NCBI RefSeq assembly: GCF_947077765.1
Contig: NZ_CAMTTF010000004.1
Coordinates: 124,001-188,000 of the forward strand
DNA length: 64,000 nucleotides
From: Salinibacter grassmerensis
Lineage (GTDB): Bacteria > Bacteroidota > Rhodothermia > Rhodothermales > Salinibacteraceae
Reading direction: 5' to 3'
The notes under the pieces were generated by a model. The model was not told the origin of the DNA. It did not search any database and was given only the letters and a program-made list of their open reading frames with translations. Each line of letters opens with the position of its first letter. Within the stretch, counting starts at the first letter, position 1. Position numbers and translations under genes: made by a program. Of the stretch, positions 41,668 to 48,625 are shown piece by piece.

Positions 41668-42219
41668 TTATTGTTGTTTTGCATTTCGTATAAGCCGGAC
41701 CACTTGAAGGGCGTCCGATAAAGCGGTGTGGTCAACGGGCTCTTCTATTCCGGCTCTTTCTAAACACTCGTCTAGCGTCGGGGGGCGCTCTTCCTGTAGC
41801 TTGTAGTAAAGCGTCGTAGGGTCGAGCACTCTTGCACGGACGCAGAAAGCGTCGGTAAAGTGAGGCATTTGCTCTTTTAAAAAAGGAATATCGAAAGTCG
41901 CAGCGTTTTTGCCTGCTACTGTTATGTAGTCTCTGCCGAACGGACTATCGCAAAAGCCCTCGTCTACAAGCCAACCTTTAAGGCTAGCTGCAAAATGCTT
42001 CGGCTTAACAGAAGGCAGGTCGGAGTTAAGCAAGCCGTTTTCACTTGCCATTTCCAGAGACCGCCGTTGCCCTATAACCGTGTCGTTGTGAATCTGCCGT
42101 TGGTAGGTGGGCAAGTCTTCTATCGGGTCGCCGTTGTCTATAACTGCTCCTACTTCCAAGATGCTGTGCTCTTCGGGGTCAACTCCGGCTGTCTCTATGT
42201 CGAGGGCTAAGTAGCTAAT
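41668..42219 (-). CDS. DEDDh 3'-5' exonuclease, apparent ATT start
   Basis: A 183-residue RNase T/DnaQ-type exonuclease if started at ATT (42219). Exo I SYLALDIETAGVD carries the catalytic Asp and Glu, Exo II is KNAATFDIPFLKEQ, and Exo III DHTALSDALQVV supplies His and Asp. The first TTG (42159) and any later start would remove Exo I. No ATG, GTG or TTG lies between the upstream gene's TAA (42237-42235) and Exo I. The ATT gives the natural family start (M)SYLALDIET after an A-rich leader. It probably trims DNA ends or recycles host DNA. Confidence 0.82.
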   Translation of the reverse strand: MSYLALDIETAGVDPEEHSILEVGAVIDNGDPIEDLPTYQRQIHNDTVIGQRRSLEMASENGLLNSDLPSVKPKHFAASLKGWLVDEGFCDSPFGRDYITVAGKNAATFDIPFLKEQMPHFTDAFCVRARVLDPTTLYYKLQEERPPTLDECLERAGIEEPVDHTALSDALQVVRLIRNAKQQ

Positions 42220-42234
42220 TCTATTTTGGTTGTT

Positions 42235-42522
42235 TTAACTGCGGTGCGATAGGCTTTTGTTATTTAGCTTGCTGCAAAGCTCTGGATCTTCTGCCATAGC
42301 AAAGAGGGTCGTGTAAGCCCTGATTAGCTGCTCTTCCGAAGCGTTGTCTTTGAAAGGTCTGCTTACCTTTTCGTCCCACTGGCAATCCGTAGCGTAGTCG
42401 AAAGCTATACGCTTAAAGCAGTGGTCGAGGTAAACGGGGTAGCCGTCTTCTTCTTTTGCTTTGCGTGGCAGCACTTTTTGTGCAAGATTGTCGATTCTGT
42501 CGTTTAGCTCTTGGCGGTTCAT
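42235..42522 (-). CDS. Conserved small phage protein (HCF.RIAFD motif)
   Basis: A 95-residue helical protein. VYLDHCFKRIAFDYATDCQW followed by a C-terminal PELCSKLNNKSLSHRS is a pattern I associate with uncharacterised phage and bacterial proteins. No catalytic site assigned. Located just upstream of the exonuclease in the same frame. Confidence 0.55.
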   Translation of the reverse strand: MNRQELNDRIDNLAQKVLPRKAKEEDGYPVYLDHCFKRIAFDYATDCQWDEKVSRPFKDNASEEQLIRAYTTLFAMAEDPELCSKLNNKSLSHRS

Positions 42523-42537
42523 ATCTGTGGTTTTGGT

Positions 42538-42732
42538 TTAAGGGTTAAATAGCTCTTCGAAAGCGGCGTCGGCTTTCTGCCTGTCTTCTTCGGTCGGTCC
42601 GTCGTCTTCGCCAGCGTCAAGATTGGCTTCTTCTTCGCCGCCGAACACTTCATCGAAAGCCTCTTCTGCTTCGTCTTGCGCGTCTTCTGTGTCGAGTCCT
42701 GCCCACTCTTGAAAGTCTACGTCGTCTTTCAT
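42538..42732 (-). CDS. Small, highly acidic phage protein
   Basis: A 64-residue protein, nearly half Asp and Glu (DTEDAQDEAEEAFDEVFGGE), with a repeated FDE.F/FEELF element. No Cys, no hydrophobic segment. It could be a DNA mimic or just a small acidic factor of a halophile phage; neither is shown. It follows the HNH gene by 7 bases. Confidence 0.5.
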   Translation of the reverse strand: MKDDVDFQEWAGLDTEDAQDEAEEAFDEVFGGEEEANLDAGEDDGPTEEDRQKADAAFEELFNP

Positions 42733-42739
42733 TATCGGT

Positions 42740-43189
42740 TTAATTTCTATTTTGGTAAATTCCGCACGAAAGTTTTCTAACTACGCTCTTGGTAGCGCCG
42801 TACTTTTCCGCTACTTCACCGCTGGTCTGTTCGGTGTTTCTAACTTCGCGCTTCATATCGTTTAGCTCTTCTACGCTGTACTTGGAGCTTCTTCTAACAT
42901 TTTCTTTCCTAGTAACCCACTGCAAGTTATTTATGTCGTTGTTCGATTTGTCTTCGTCTATGTGGTCTACTTCGTGGTCTTCGCTAGGCTGCTCCGGTCC
43001 GAAGTTCTCCATAACAAGTCTGTGGACGTTGAACGTCTTGCCCTGCCCGTCGGAGCTAATTCTTATGATTCTATAACCGTTGTTTTGATTTGTCTGTACT
43101 TTAAGCTCTCTTCCGGAGTGCTTTGACCATACCCTTCCGTCGTCGCTTATTTTGTGGTTAAATCCGTCGATATCTTTCCAGTTTGCCAT
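42740..43189 (-). CDS. HNH homing endonuclease (NUMOD4 + HNH_3)
   Basis: A 149-residue free-standing endonuclease. N-terminal NUMOD4 (WKDIDGFNHKISDDGRVWS) leads to the HNH motif FNVHRLVMENFG, HEVDHIDEDKSNNDINNLQW and VTRKENVRRSS. The C-terminal helix-turn-helix (GEVAEKYGATKSVVRKLSCG) is for DNA binding. It is the first gene of the leftward operon, next to the control region, and carries GAACCAC directly before its ATG. Confidence 0.9.
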   Translation of the reverse strand: MANWKDIDGFNHKISDDGRVWSKHSGRELKVQTNQNNGYRIIRISSDGQGKTFNVHRLVMENFGPEQPSEDHEVDHIDEDKSNNDINNLQWVTRKENVRRSSKYSVEELNDMKREVRNTEQTSGEVAEKYGATKSVVRKLSCGIYQNRN

Positions 43190-43466
43190 AGTGGTTCGTT
43201 TGTTTAAGGTTTTATGTCTTCTTCGTCTATTGTTATGTATGTTTCTATCTTATAAAGTTCGAATAATCTTCTTTTGCGTATACACGAACTTCGCAAAACG
43301 GTCTTATATGTATAAACAGAAGCGGGACACAAGAACCACCGACACACAACCTGTTTGGCGACGGCAAGCTTAAAAGCGTTTAGTTGGTGGTTCGGTTATC
43401 CGCTTATAGCCTGCCGTCGCCTTTTATTTGCTAAAAACCGAACCACAAAACATAATATAAAAAGAA
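43190..43466. promoter_or_regulatory. Phage divergent control region
   Basis: This 277-base gene-free stretch separates the leftward operon from the rightward early module. It contains four GAACCAC motifs in alternating orientation: 43191-43197 (reverse), 43333-43339, 43387-43393 (reverse) and 43440-43446. It also holds the pseudoknot-capable element described separately. The left half is T-rich with no clear -10. It could hold the lysogeny operator and/or an origin. Confidence 0.6.
43357..43446 (+). ncRNA. Candidate pseudoknot RNA element in the polymerase-like gene leader
   Basis: Stem 1 pairs GGCGACGGCA (43357-43366) with TGCCGTCGCC (43412-43421), with an inner AAGCG/CGCTT helix and TTTTA after it. 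The loop segment GTGGTTCGGTT (43387-43397) is exactly complementary to AACCGAACCAC (43436-43446) downstream, forming an H-type pseudoknot. The loop could alternatively pair with AACCACC at 43334-43340 upstream, so two exclusive structures exist. The ATG of the polymerase-like gene follows 20 bases later. A riboregulator, an attenuator or a replication signal are all possible. Confidence 0.55.
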
Positions 43467-44945
43467 ATGAACAACACGATACTATTTGGAGCAGATAAAG
43501 GCATTTCTGGAGAGATCGCCTCTAAGCTTATAGACGACGAAGTTTTAACTTTGCCGCCGCAAAAGACTTATCGAAACAAAAGGCGCAAAGAGCTACGACG
43601 CTTTCTTTACAACTTGATACACGCCCGTAGTCTAACAAAGGCAAGAGATACAGCCGTAAAAGTAGCTCTTCCGCTAAGAGAGATAAACCAAAACAACTGC
43701 TACAACGGCAAAGTAAGTTACAGCGGGTTGAAAGCAGTTATGAGCGACTTGCAAGAAAGCGGCTACCTTTACGTTAACAAAGGCAGCTTCTTCGTAAACT
43801 GCTCTAAGGAGTGGAAAGAGGCTTGTCTTGAAGACGGAAATCTAAAGAACAGGTGTACGGAAGTTTGGGGCACCCGAAAACTAAACAGTCTTATAGACGA
43901 CTACCTTAGAGAGAATACAGACGTTGGAGCAGACGTAGACTTGCTCGTTACCTCTACCGGAGTCGAGATCAAAGACAAAGAAGGGCAGGTAGTCGGAAGC
44001 GTCGAAAAAGAAGACGAAGTTGAAAAGGTAAAAGAAGTAGACGACGCCACTGCCTCTGCCGTTACCCTCTCTCTCCCTCTGTCCTCTCTTGTCTCCTCCA
44101 TAAGTGTTAGAACATCCCCCCTACGGGCGCAAGGGGGCGCAAGCTCTTCCCTCTCCACCTCTTCACTCTCTCTCCCCTCCATTAATGTTAGAACATCCCC
44201 CCCCGTCCCTTACAAAGAGCAAGAAACAGCAATCGACAAACTACACAACGTTGTTGTCCACAGGATCGGGGCTGCGTGGAGTTGGAAGCACCGAATCGAA
44301 GACGGGCGGCTTGTTTACGAGGTGCCGGAAGAAGCCCTAAGCAACACAAGAAAGTACGTAAGGGGCAGTTGGAATAAAGGGGGGCGCTTTTACAACGACG
44401 TGCAAAACGTTCCGTCCGATTGGCGAAAGCATCTCCGAATCGAAGGCGAAGAGGTAGTAGAGCTAGACTACGACAACCTGCACTTTAATATGCTCTACGC
44501 GAAAGAAGGCGAAGAGCTAGAAGGCGACGCGTACAAGACGACTTGCAATTTGCTTGAAGAGCTTGCAAGAGACGTAAACAAAACTACGGCAAACGTAATG
44601 CTCAACGCACGAAGCCCACAAGCCTTGTACGGGTGCCTTAAAAACAACATAGACTGGAAAGAAGAGGTAGGGGTAAGCATACCCGACGAAGCTTTTAAGC
44701 CGCTTGTAAACGCCTTAAGAGACAGGCACGAGCCGATAAAAGAATGCTTCCACTCCGACGTAGGGGTTAGCTTGCAGTACGAAGACAGCCGACTTGCCTA
44801 CGAAGTTATAACGGAGACGGGGGGCACGCTTGGGGTCCACGACGGCTTTGTTGCGAAGAAAAGCAAAGAGCAAGAGCTTCGAAAGAATATGAAAGAGGCG
44901 TTCCGAAGCGAGTACGGGCAAGACATTTCTGTGTCATCGGAATAA
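43467..44945 (+). CDS. Polymerase-like phage replication protein (family-A palm-like motifs)
   Basis: A 492-residue protein in two parts. Residues 1-150 contain a winged-helix-like region (YSGLKAVMSDLQESGYLYVN). A Ser/Leu-rich linker covers 190-250. Residues 255-492 carry motifs in the order of a single-subunit polymerase palm: VVELDYDNLHFNMLYA (motif A-like Asp), RDVNKTTANVMLNARS (motif B-like Arg...Lys) and LGVHDGFVAKKS (motif C-like HD). RFYNDVQNVPSDWRKHL precedes motif A. First gene of the rightward module. A replicative or priming polymerase is inferred; no exact family is assigned. Confidence 0.6.
   Translation: MNNTILFGADKGISGEIASKLIDDEVLTLPPQKTYRNKRRKELRRFLYNLIHARSLTKARDTAVKVALPLREINQNNCYNGKVSYSGLKAVMSDLQESGYLYVNKGSFFVNCSKEWKEACLEDGNLKNRCTEVWGTRKLNSLIDDYLRENTDVGADVDLLVTSTGVEIKDKEGQVVGSVEKEDEVEKVKEVDDATASAVTLSLPLSSLVSSISVRTSPLRAQGGASSSLSTSSLSLPSINVRTSPPVPYKEQETAIDKLHNVVVHRIGAAWSWKHRIEDGRLVYEVPEEALSNTRKYVRGSWNKGGRFYNDVQNVPSDWRKHLRIEGEEVVELDYDNLHFNMLYAKEGEELEGDAYKTTCNLLEELARDVNKTTANVMLNARSPQALYGCLKNNIDWKEEVGVSIPDEAFKPLVNALRDRHEPIKECFHSDVGVSLQYEDSRLAYEVITETGGTLGVHDGFVAKKSKEQELRKNMKEAFRSEYGQDISVSSE
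44105..44204 (+). repeat. 81-base direct repeat inside the polymerase-like gene
   Basis: TGTTAGAACATCCCCCC occurs at 44105-44121 and again at 44186-44202, each preceded by a CTCTC-rich tract, and encodes VRTSP twice in the linker. The TGTT..AACA core is a palindrome. The repeat period (27 codons) keeps the frame. Repeated sites inside an initiator gene recall lambda O and its internal origin. Confidence 0.6.
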
Positions 44946-44954
44946 AACGGAGCT

Positions 44955-45458
44955 ATGATATCGATAGGACAGGGGGTTCTTATAGGTAGCCCGAAGACTG
45001 GAACACCTTTTGCTCTGGAAAAAGGGCAAGCAGCAACGTTTCATTCAACCCCTTTCCGACCGATGCCTAAGTCCTTAGACGAAGTAAAGAAGACCGAAGA
45101 ACAGATAGACGAAAGCGAGTTCTTTGCAAGGTTTTCCGGTGGAGGGCGCTCGACAAAATGGAGCAAGATTGCCGACGAAGTAGAGAATATGGAAGTCGGA
45201 GAGGCGAAAGTATACAGCGACTTGAAAGAGTCTACGATCTCTTCGATACGGAACCAAATCTACAAGCTCAACGGATCGGTAGAGGACCGGACCGACCTGG
45301 ACAGCAAAAACAGGCACCGGAAGTACATCGTCAAAATGTCGAAGACGGGCAAAACTCGAATCGAAGAAGGGCAGAACGGCAAAGAGAAAGAGTACGACCT
45401 GTACGAAGTCGGCATACTTCGGCAACAGCCGCAACCCTTGCCCAACGGAGAAGCATAA
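44955..45458 (+). CDS. Unknown phage early protein
   Basis: A 167-residue reading frame; a start at 45063 (PKSLDEVKKTEEQIDESEFF) is equally possible and drops a less convincing leader. The core IRNQIYKLNGSVEDRT, then HRKYIVKMS and EYDLYEVGILRQ, suggests a small DNA-binding alpha/beta domain. The 47843-48139 protein ends with a similar pattern. A strong terminator follows. Function unknown. Confidence 0.55.
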   Translation: MISIGQGVLIGSPKTGTPFALEKGQAATFHSTPFRPMPKSLDEVKKTEEQIDESEFFARFSGGGRSTKWSKIADEVENMEVGEAKVYSDLKESTISSIRNQIYKLNGSVEDRTDLDSKNRHRKYIVKMSKTGKTRIEEGQNGKEKEYDLYEVGILRQQPQPLPNGEA

Positions 45459-45472
45459 GTGCCCCACCGATC

Positions 45473-45502
45473 CCCCCGCATACAAGCGGGGGTTTTCTTT
45501 TT
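45473..45502 (+). terminator. Terminator of the early module's first transcript
   Basis: CCCCCGC (45473-45479), loop ATACAA, GCGGGGG (45486-45492), then TTTTCTTTTT. It separates the polymerase-like gene pair from the two paralogous genes. Confidence 0.9.
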
Positions 45503-45524
45503 GTGCAAAGACCCGTCTTGCGCT

Positions 45525-46346
45525 ATGGATCGCCCTTACTTCTTAGACGAGTTTCTTGAAAGCTTCGGCTTTTGGTTTAGGGTGCAGGACCACAACCCTT
45601 TTCCGAAGTTTGATAGCGGCTGGACAAAAGAGTTCGAAGAAGACGAGTACGACGGCACGCTTGGAGACCCGAACGATAGCGATTATAGACCGACGTGGAA
45701 GCGAAGTGGCGAGTGGGACGAAGACTTTCAAGAGCTTTGGGACTTTGCCGGAAACCACGGCATTTACAAAGGTGGAGAGTGGAGAATAAACCCTGCTTGC
45801 TATGAAGAGGAATGGGATTTTGACTTTATTGACCAAGAGTACAGTTACAGCCCCTCCACCGACTATCTGCTATCTAAGAACCCAGAGAAAAAGTTTTGGA
45901 CTCTCTTAGACCGGATAGAGGGAACGAGCGAAGAAGTGTTTTGCACCCTCCGGACCAAAGAAGGGGGTTTCGACCACGCTTCGATACCGGAGTTTCGAGA
46001 GGCGTACAACGACCACTGCTTCGAAGTAGAAGACAGTTTCGAGGTTGGAAGAGGAAAAACGTATCTTGCTTACGGAGTCAAAGGCGTTAAAGCCAAGGTA
46101 AACGGAACAGTGCTTGTGAAAAACGGCAAGGGCTACTTCGTCGGAGTCGAGCAAGAGAAAACAGGCGGCGAAGTCGTAAGCAAAAACGCAAAGGTGCTGA
46201 AAGGGGAAGTCCACCACGACACCTTAATGCCTATCCACGGAAGGACAGACTTTATAAAAGTCGCAGATGACGTTTCGGAGATATACGAGATAGCAGACGA
46301 CATATACGCAAACCACGAGATCCGCTATATGCAAAACAACTCTTAG
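45525..46346 (+). CDS. Unknown phage protein, member 1 of a tandem paralogue pair
   Basis: A 273-residue protein beginning MDRPYFLDEFLESF and ending IYEIADDIYANHEIRYMQNN. It is acidic and aromatic-rich, with no signal peptide or TM segment. The next gene shares both the first 8-10 residues and the last 20 in pattern (YFLDE...; Y.DI...NH.LRYI.NN). The central section (TYLAYGVKGVKAKVNGTVLV) is strand-rich. No family recognised. It lies between two terminators, apart from the replication gene, which suits accessory or host-takeover factors. Confidence 0.65.
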   Translation: MDRPYFLDEFLESFGFWFRVQDHNPFPKFDSGWTKEFEEDEYDGTLGDPNDSDYRPTWKRSGEWDEDFQELWDFAGNHGIYKGGEWRINPACYEEEWDFDFIDQEYSYSPSTDYLLSKNPEKKFWTLLDRIEGTSEEVFCTLRTKEGGFDHASIPEFREAYNDHCFEVEDSFEVGRGKTYLAYGVKGVKAKVNGTVLVKNGKGYFVGVEQEKTGGEVVSKNAKVLKGEVHHDTLMPIHGRTDFIKVADDVSEIYEIADDIYANHEIRYMQNNS

Positions 46347-46420
46347 AACCCGCATAGTAGCTCTCTGCAAGGCGCTTGCAAAACAGAAGTAGCGTTGCCC
46401 GTCCGATAACAGAAACCTCT

Positions 46421-47041
46421 ATGAACCGCCCTTACTTTCTTGACGAGTACATAAAACAGTTCACTTTGTCGGTAGGCAAAAGGGTAAAGTCGCCGGACGT
46501 GAACTTTCGAGAGTTGAAAAGTTGGCTTGGCAGAGCGTCCGACAGCGTTGTTGAACAGCCCGACAACTGGACTTACAAACAGAAAGACTTAACGCACGTC
46601 CCAAGCGGTTTCCGTAACGTACTCGACTGGGTAAGAAAAACAGGGATTAAGGGGCAAGTAGACCTTTTCGTAGATACGATAGACGGCAGTTACGACGAAT
46701 ACGGCGTATCGGAGATCGAAAAGCAAATAGAAGAGAAGTGCTGGCTTGCCGTCGAGAGAATAACCGTATCGGGAGAGGACTACACCGCCTACGGGCTAAA
46801 GTGGCTTCCGGAATACGAAGAAGGCATCGACCCGATACTAACCGATTGGGGAGACGACTACTTCGTTGGGCACTCCATTATGAGAGATAAACCCAAAAGC
46901 GAAGCGGCTTCCGTCTACGTTAGCAAAGACGATTTCGATAGCGTTGAGCTATATTCGGACGATCCTGGCGATATGTACGAGGACATAGTAGAACAGGTAT
47001 TTAAAAACCACGACCTGCGCTACATACGAAACAACTCGTAA
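46421..47041 (+). CDS. Unknown phage protein, member 2 of a tandem paralogue pair
   Basis: A 206-residue protein starting MNRPYFLDEYIKQF and ending MYEDIVEQVFKNHDLRYIRN. It is shorter than its upstream neighbour, mostly in the middle. Shared ends with diverged centres imply duplication followed by fast change. DYTAYGLKWLPEYEE matches TYLAYGVKGV in the first copy. The start at 46421 was chosen because it aligns with the neighbour's start. Function unknown. Confidence 0.65.
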   Translation: MNRPYFLDEYIKQFTLSVGKRVKSPDVNFRELKSWLGRASDSVVEQPDNWTYKQKDLTHVPSGFRNVLDWVRKTGIKGQVDLFVDTIDGSYDEYGVSEIEKQIEEKCWLAVERITVSGEDYTAYGLKWLPEYEEGIDPILTDWGDDYFVGHSIMRDKPKSEAASVYVSKDDFDSVELYSDDPGDMYEDIVEQVFKNHDLRYIRNNS

Positions 47042-47079
47042 GAGGCGCTGCAAGAGGCTGTATAGAGCGTTCGAAGAGA

Positions 47080-47116
47080 GGCAGGGGGCAACCAAACCCT
47101 CCTGCCTTTTCTTTTT
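47080..47116 (+). terminator. Terminator after the paralogue pair
   Basis: GGCAGG (47080-47085) and CCTGCC (47101-47106) with an inner GGG/CCC extension, then TTTTCTTTTTT. Confidence 0.85.
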
Positions 47117-47212
47117 TAAGGGGCTTACAAAGGCTTTGCCCTTCCGAAAGGGGGGGCAAATTTAAGGACCGATAACAAGAGCTTATCAATTTTTATCGGC
47201 TGTAAAATGTCT

Positions 47213-47303
47213 TTCGCTAGGGGGTTAGCAACCCACCCCCCTGCCGTTGCCTTCATATGCCCGATATAGAGAGAAAAGAGGTTCGCTAGGGGGTTAACGA
47301 CCC
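47213..47303. repeat. Direct repeat TTCGCTAGGGGGTTA
   Basis: Two copies at 47213-47227 and 47282-47296, each followed by a diverged C.ACCC (GCAACCC and ACGACCC); starts are 69 bases apart. Possible protein-binding or replication sites. Confidence 0.6.
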
Positions 47304-47387
47304 GTGCGGGGCAAGGGGGGTCTTAGTGGAGATAGCGTTGGGGGGTGCGGAGATAAAATAGCTTTCCCTCTCCCTCTTAGCACCCCG

Positions 47388-47500
47388 ATGGCAGGGCGGT
47401 AGAGTACCTGTACTTGCCCTTCTTTCCCTCGTTGCTCCGATGGCAGAGCAGTTGAGCTACCTCTGTACCCCTCCTAGCACCCCGATGGCAGAGCAGTTGT
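47388..47500. repeat. GATGGCAGAGCAGTTG repeat cluster
   Basis: Imperfect copies begin near 47388 (GATGGCAGGGCGGTAG), 47439 and 47483, and a partial copy (TTAGCAGTTGTCTAT) near 47523. They are separated by TTCCCTC.CGTTGCTC-type spacers. The core resembles the D-arm of many tRNA genes, but no cloverleaf can be completed around any copy. Confidence 0.6.
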
Positions 47501-47584
47501 CTATGCTTCCCTCTCGTTGCTCTTAGCAGTTGTCTATACCCCTCTTCCGCTCGTTTTTTATGCCTTGTCCCCCCTCTTGCAAAC

Positions 47585-47605
47585 AAAAAAGCGGCAACCC
47601 GCCGC
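47585..47605 (-). terminator. Leftward terminator
   Basis: GCGGC (47591-47595), loop, GCCGC (47601-47605); read leftward it is followed by six U. A backup to the terminator at 47782-47811. Confidence 0.6.
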
Positions 47606-47781
47606 AAAGCGAGTCGCCGCCGTTGACGGGGCTTGTGTCTGCCCACCTCCGGACCATTTATAGACCCGAGGGTGTCGCATACCTTTGTTCTAAAGGCATT
47701 TAGGGTGATGACTCCCCGTATGCACTGCTTTACCGTCGCTAGTTGTTTACTGTGCGGGTTTGCTTTGTTTCGGGGGGTCAT

Positions 47782-47811
47782 AAAAAAAAGACGACCCGAT
47801 TATGAGCCGCC
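47782..47811 (-). terminator. Terminator of the 48.1-kb leftward gene
   Basis: In leftward RNA GGCGGCUC pairs with GGGUCGUC using G-U pairs (47804-47811 and 47790-47797), followed by eight U. It ends the transcript of the gene at 47843-48139. Confidence 0.72.
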
Positions 47812-47842
47812 TTTTTTCTTTCTCTGTAAGTATGATCGAAAA

Positions 47843-48139
47843 TTAGGTCTCCGGAAAGACAAAGACTTCGTAGACCGCTTCCTGTTGGTCCTTGCCCTCT
47901 TCCCCTTCTGCCTTTGCGCTTTTTACTTCGTAGTCGCCGGAAGCGTTGTCGTCTAAGTAGCGGCGAAGCCCCGACACTTTACTGTACCCTTCCAGAGAAA
48001 GTTGAAGGACTTCGTTTTCTTCAAGCCCTTCAACGTCGTCAAGGTATTCGGCAAACATCGACTTTCCCCCTCCACCTTGGCTTCGGAGATCGGAAAGTTG
48101 TTTTTTTGCTTCGTCGGCTGAAAGCACGTTATCGGACAT
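47843..48139 (-). CDS. Unknown small phage protein
   Basis: A 98-residue acidic protein. Its C-terminal half (VSGLRRYLDDNASGDYEVKS, then EAVYEVFVFPET) recalls the end of the 44955-45458 product, so the two may share a small domain. It lies between a terminator and the 48184 gene on the integrase side of the prophage, where lysogeny control genes are expected. No motif assigned. Confidence 0.55.
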   Translation of the reverse strand: MSDNVLSADEAKKQLSDLRSQGGGGKSMFAEYLDDVEGLEENEVLQLSLEGYSKVSGLRRYLDDNASGDYEVKSAKAEGEEGKDQQEAVYEVFVFPET

Positions 48140-48183
48140 AAAGGCGTGTTGTCGGTTTTATTAACGGATCTGGCTTCCGGTTT

Positions 48184-48525
48184 TCATTGGTGCCGCACGA
48201 ACTCTGTTCCGGTCGATACCACTTCCCCTTGACGCTTGATAAGGTACTTTTGCTCTTTCTTGTCGCGCAAAAAGCGAACGACTGCATCAAGCGGTATAGC
48301 CTTTTTCACCGTCTCTCTTTCGGCTGCAAGCTCCACGTCGTACAGATACGTGGTGTCCGCAACCTTAATCGCTTGCTCGTACAAAAACTGTGGGCTTTCC
48401 CCTATCTGCTTTGCGGCAAGCTTTTTTAAGCGGCAAAGCTCCGCTGCTTCGGAGTCTGTAAGGCTTTCAAGGTGTTTGTTGATTAGGTTGTTGATTTGAT
48501 TTTTCGCTGCTTTCCACTTGTTCAT
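48184..48525 (-). CDS. Unknown phage protein next to integrase
   Basis: A 113-residue protein from the ATG at 48525 (MNKWKAAKNQINNLINKHLE); an in-frame start at 48573 adds 16 less convincing residues. N-terminal half helical (LTDSEAAELCRLKKLAAKQI); C-terminal half has DAVVRFLRDKKEQKYLIKRQ followed by strands. Position beside the integrase suggests an excisionase or repressor candidate, but no helix-turn-helix is clear. Confidence 0.5.
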   Translation of the reverse strand: MNKWKAAKNQINNLINKHLESLTDSEAAELCRLKKLAAKQIGESPQFLYEQAIKVADTTYLYDVELAAERETVKKAIPLDAVVRFLRDKKEQKYLIKRQGEVVSTGTEFVRHQ

Positions 48526-48625
48526 AATCGGCTGCTTTGCTTTGTGCGTCGTTTTATGCGTCGACGACGACAAGGTCGAAGCAGCCTTGTTCTATTTTCT
48601 TTTACTGATCTACAGTCTCTTCACA

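Larger units (their letters stand above)
47042..47842. other. 800-base non-coding, repeat-rich phage segment
   Basis: No convincing gene. Contents: a rightward terminator (47080-47116), a CCGATAA/TTATCGG inverted repeat near 47169-47200, a direct repeat TTCGCTAGGGGGTTA (47213 and 47282), a cluster of GATGGCAG repeats (47388-47500) and two leftward terminators (47585-47605, 47782-47811). C-rich and T-rich tracts alternate. Candidate origin, packaging site or regulatory RNA locus. Confidence 0.6.

Noticed and set aside
47388-47540. tRNA-like GATGGCAGAGCAGTTG repeats as tRNA genes
   Set aside because: No acceptor or T arm can be paired around any copy.
47377-47781. Leftward 134-codon frame
   Set aside because: It runs through a repeat cluster and a terminator, has repeated QLLCHR stretches created by the DNA repeats, and is very basic, unlike the other phage proteins.
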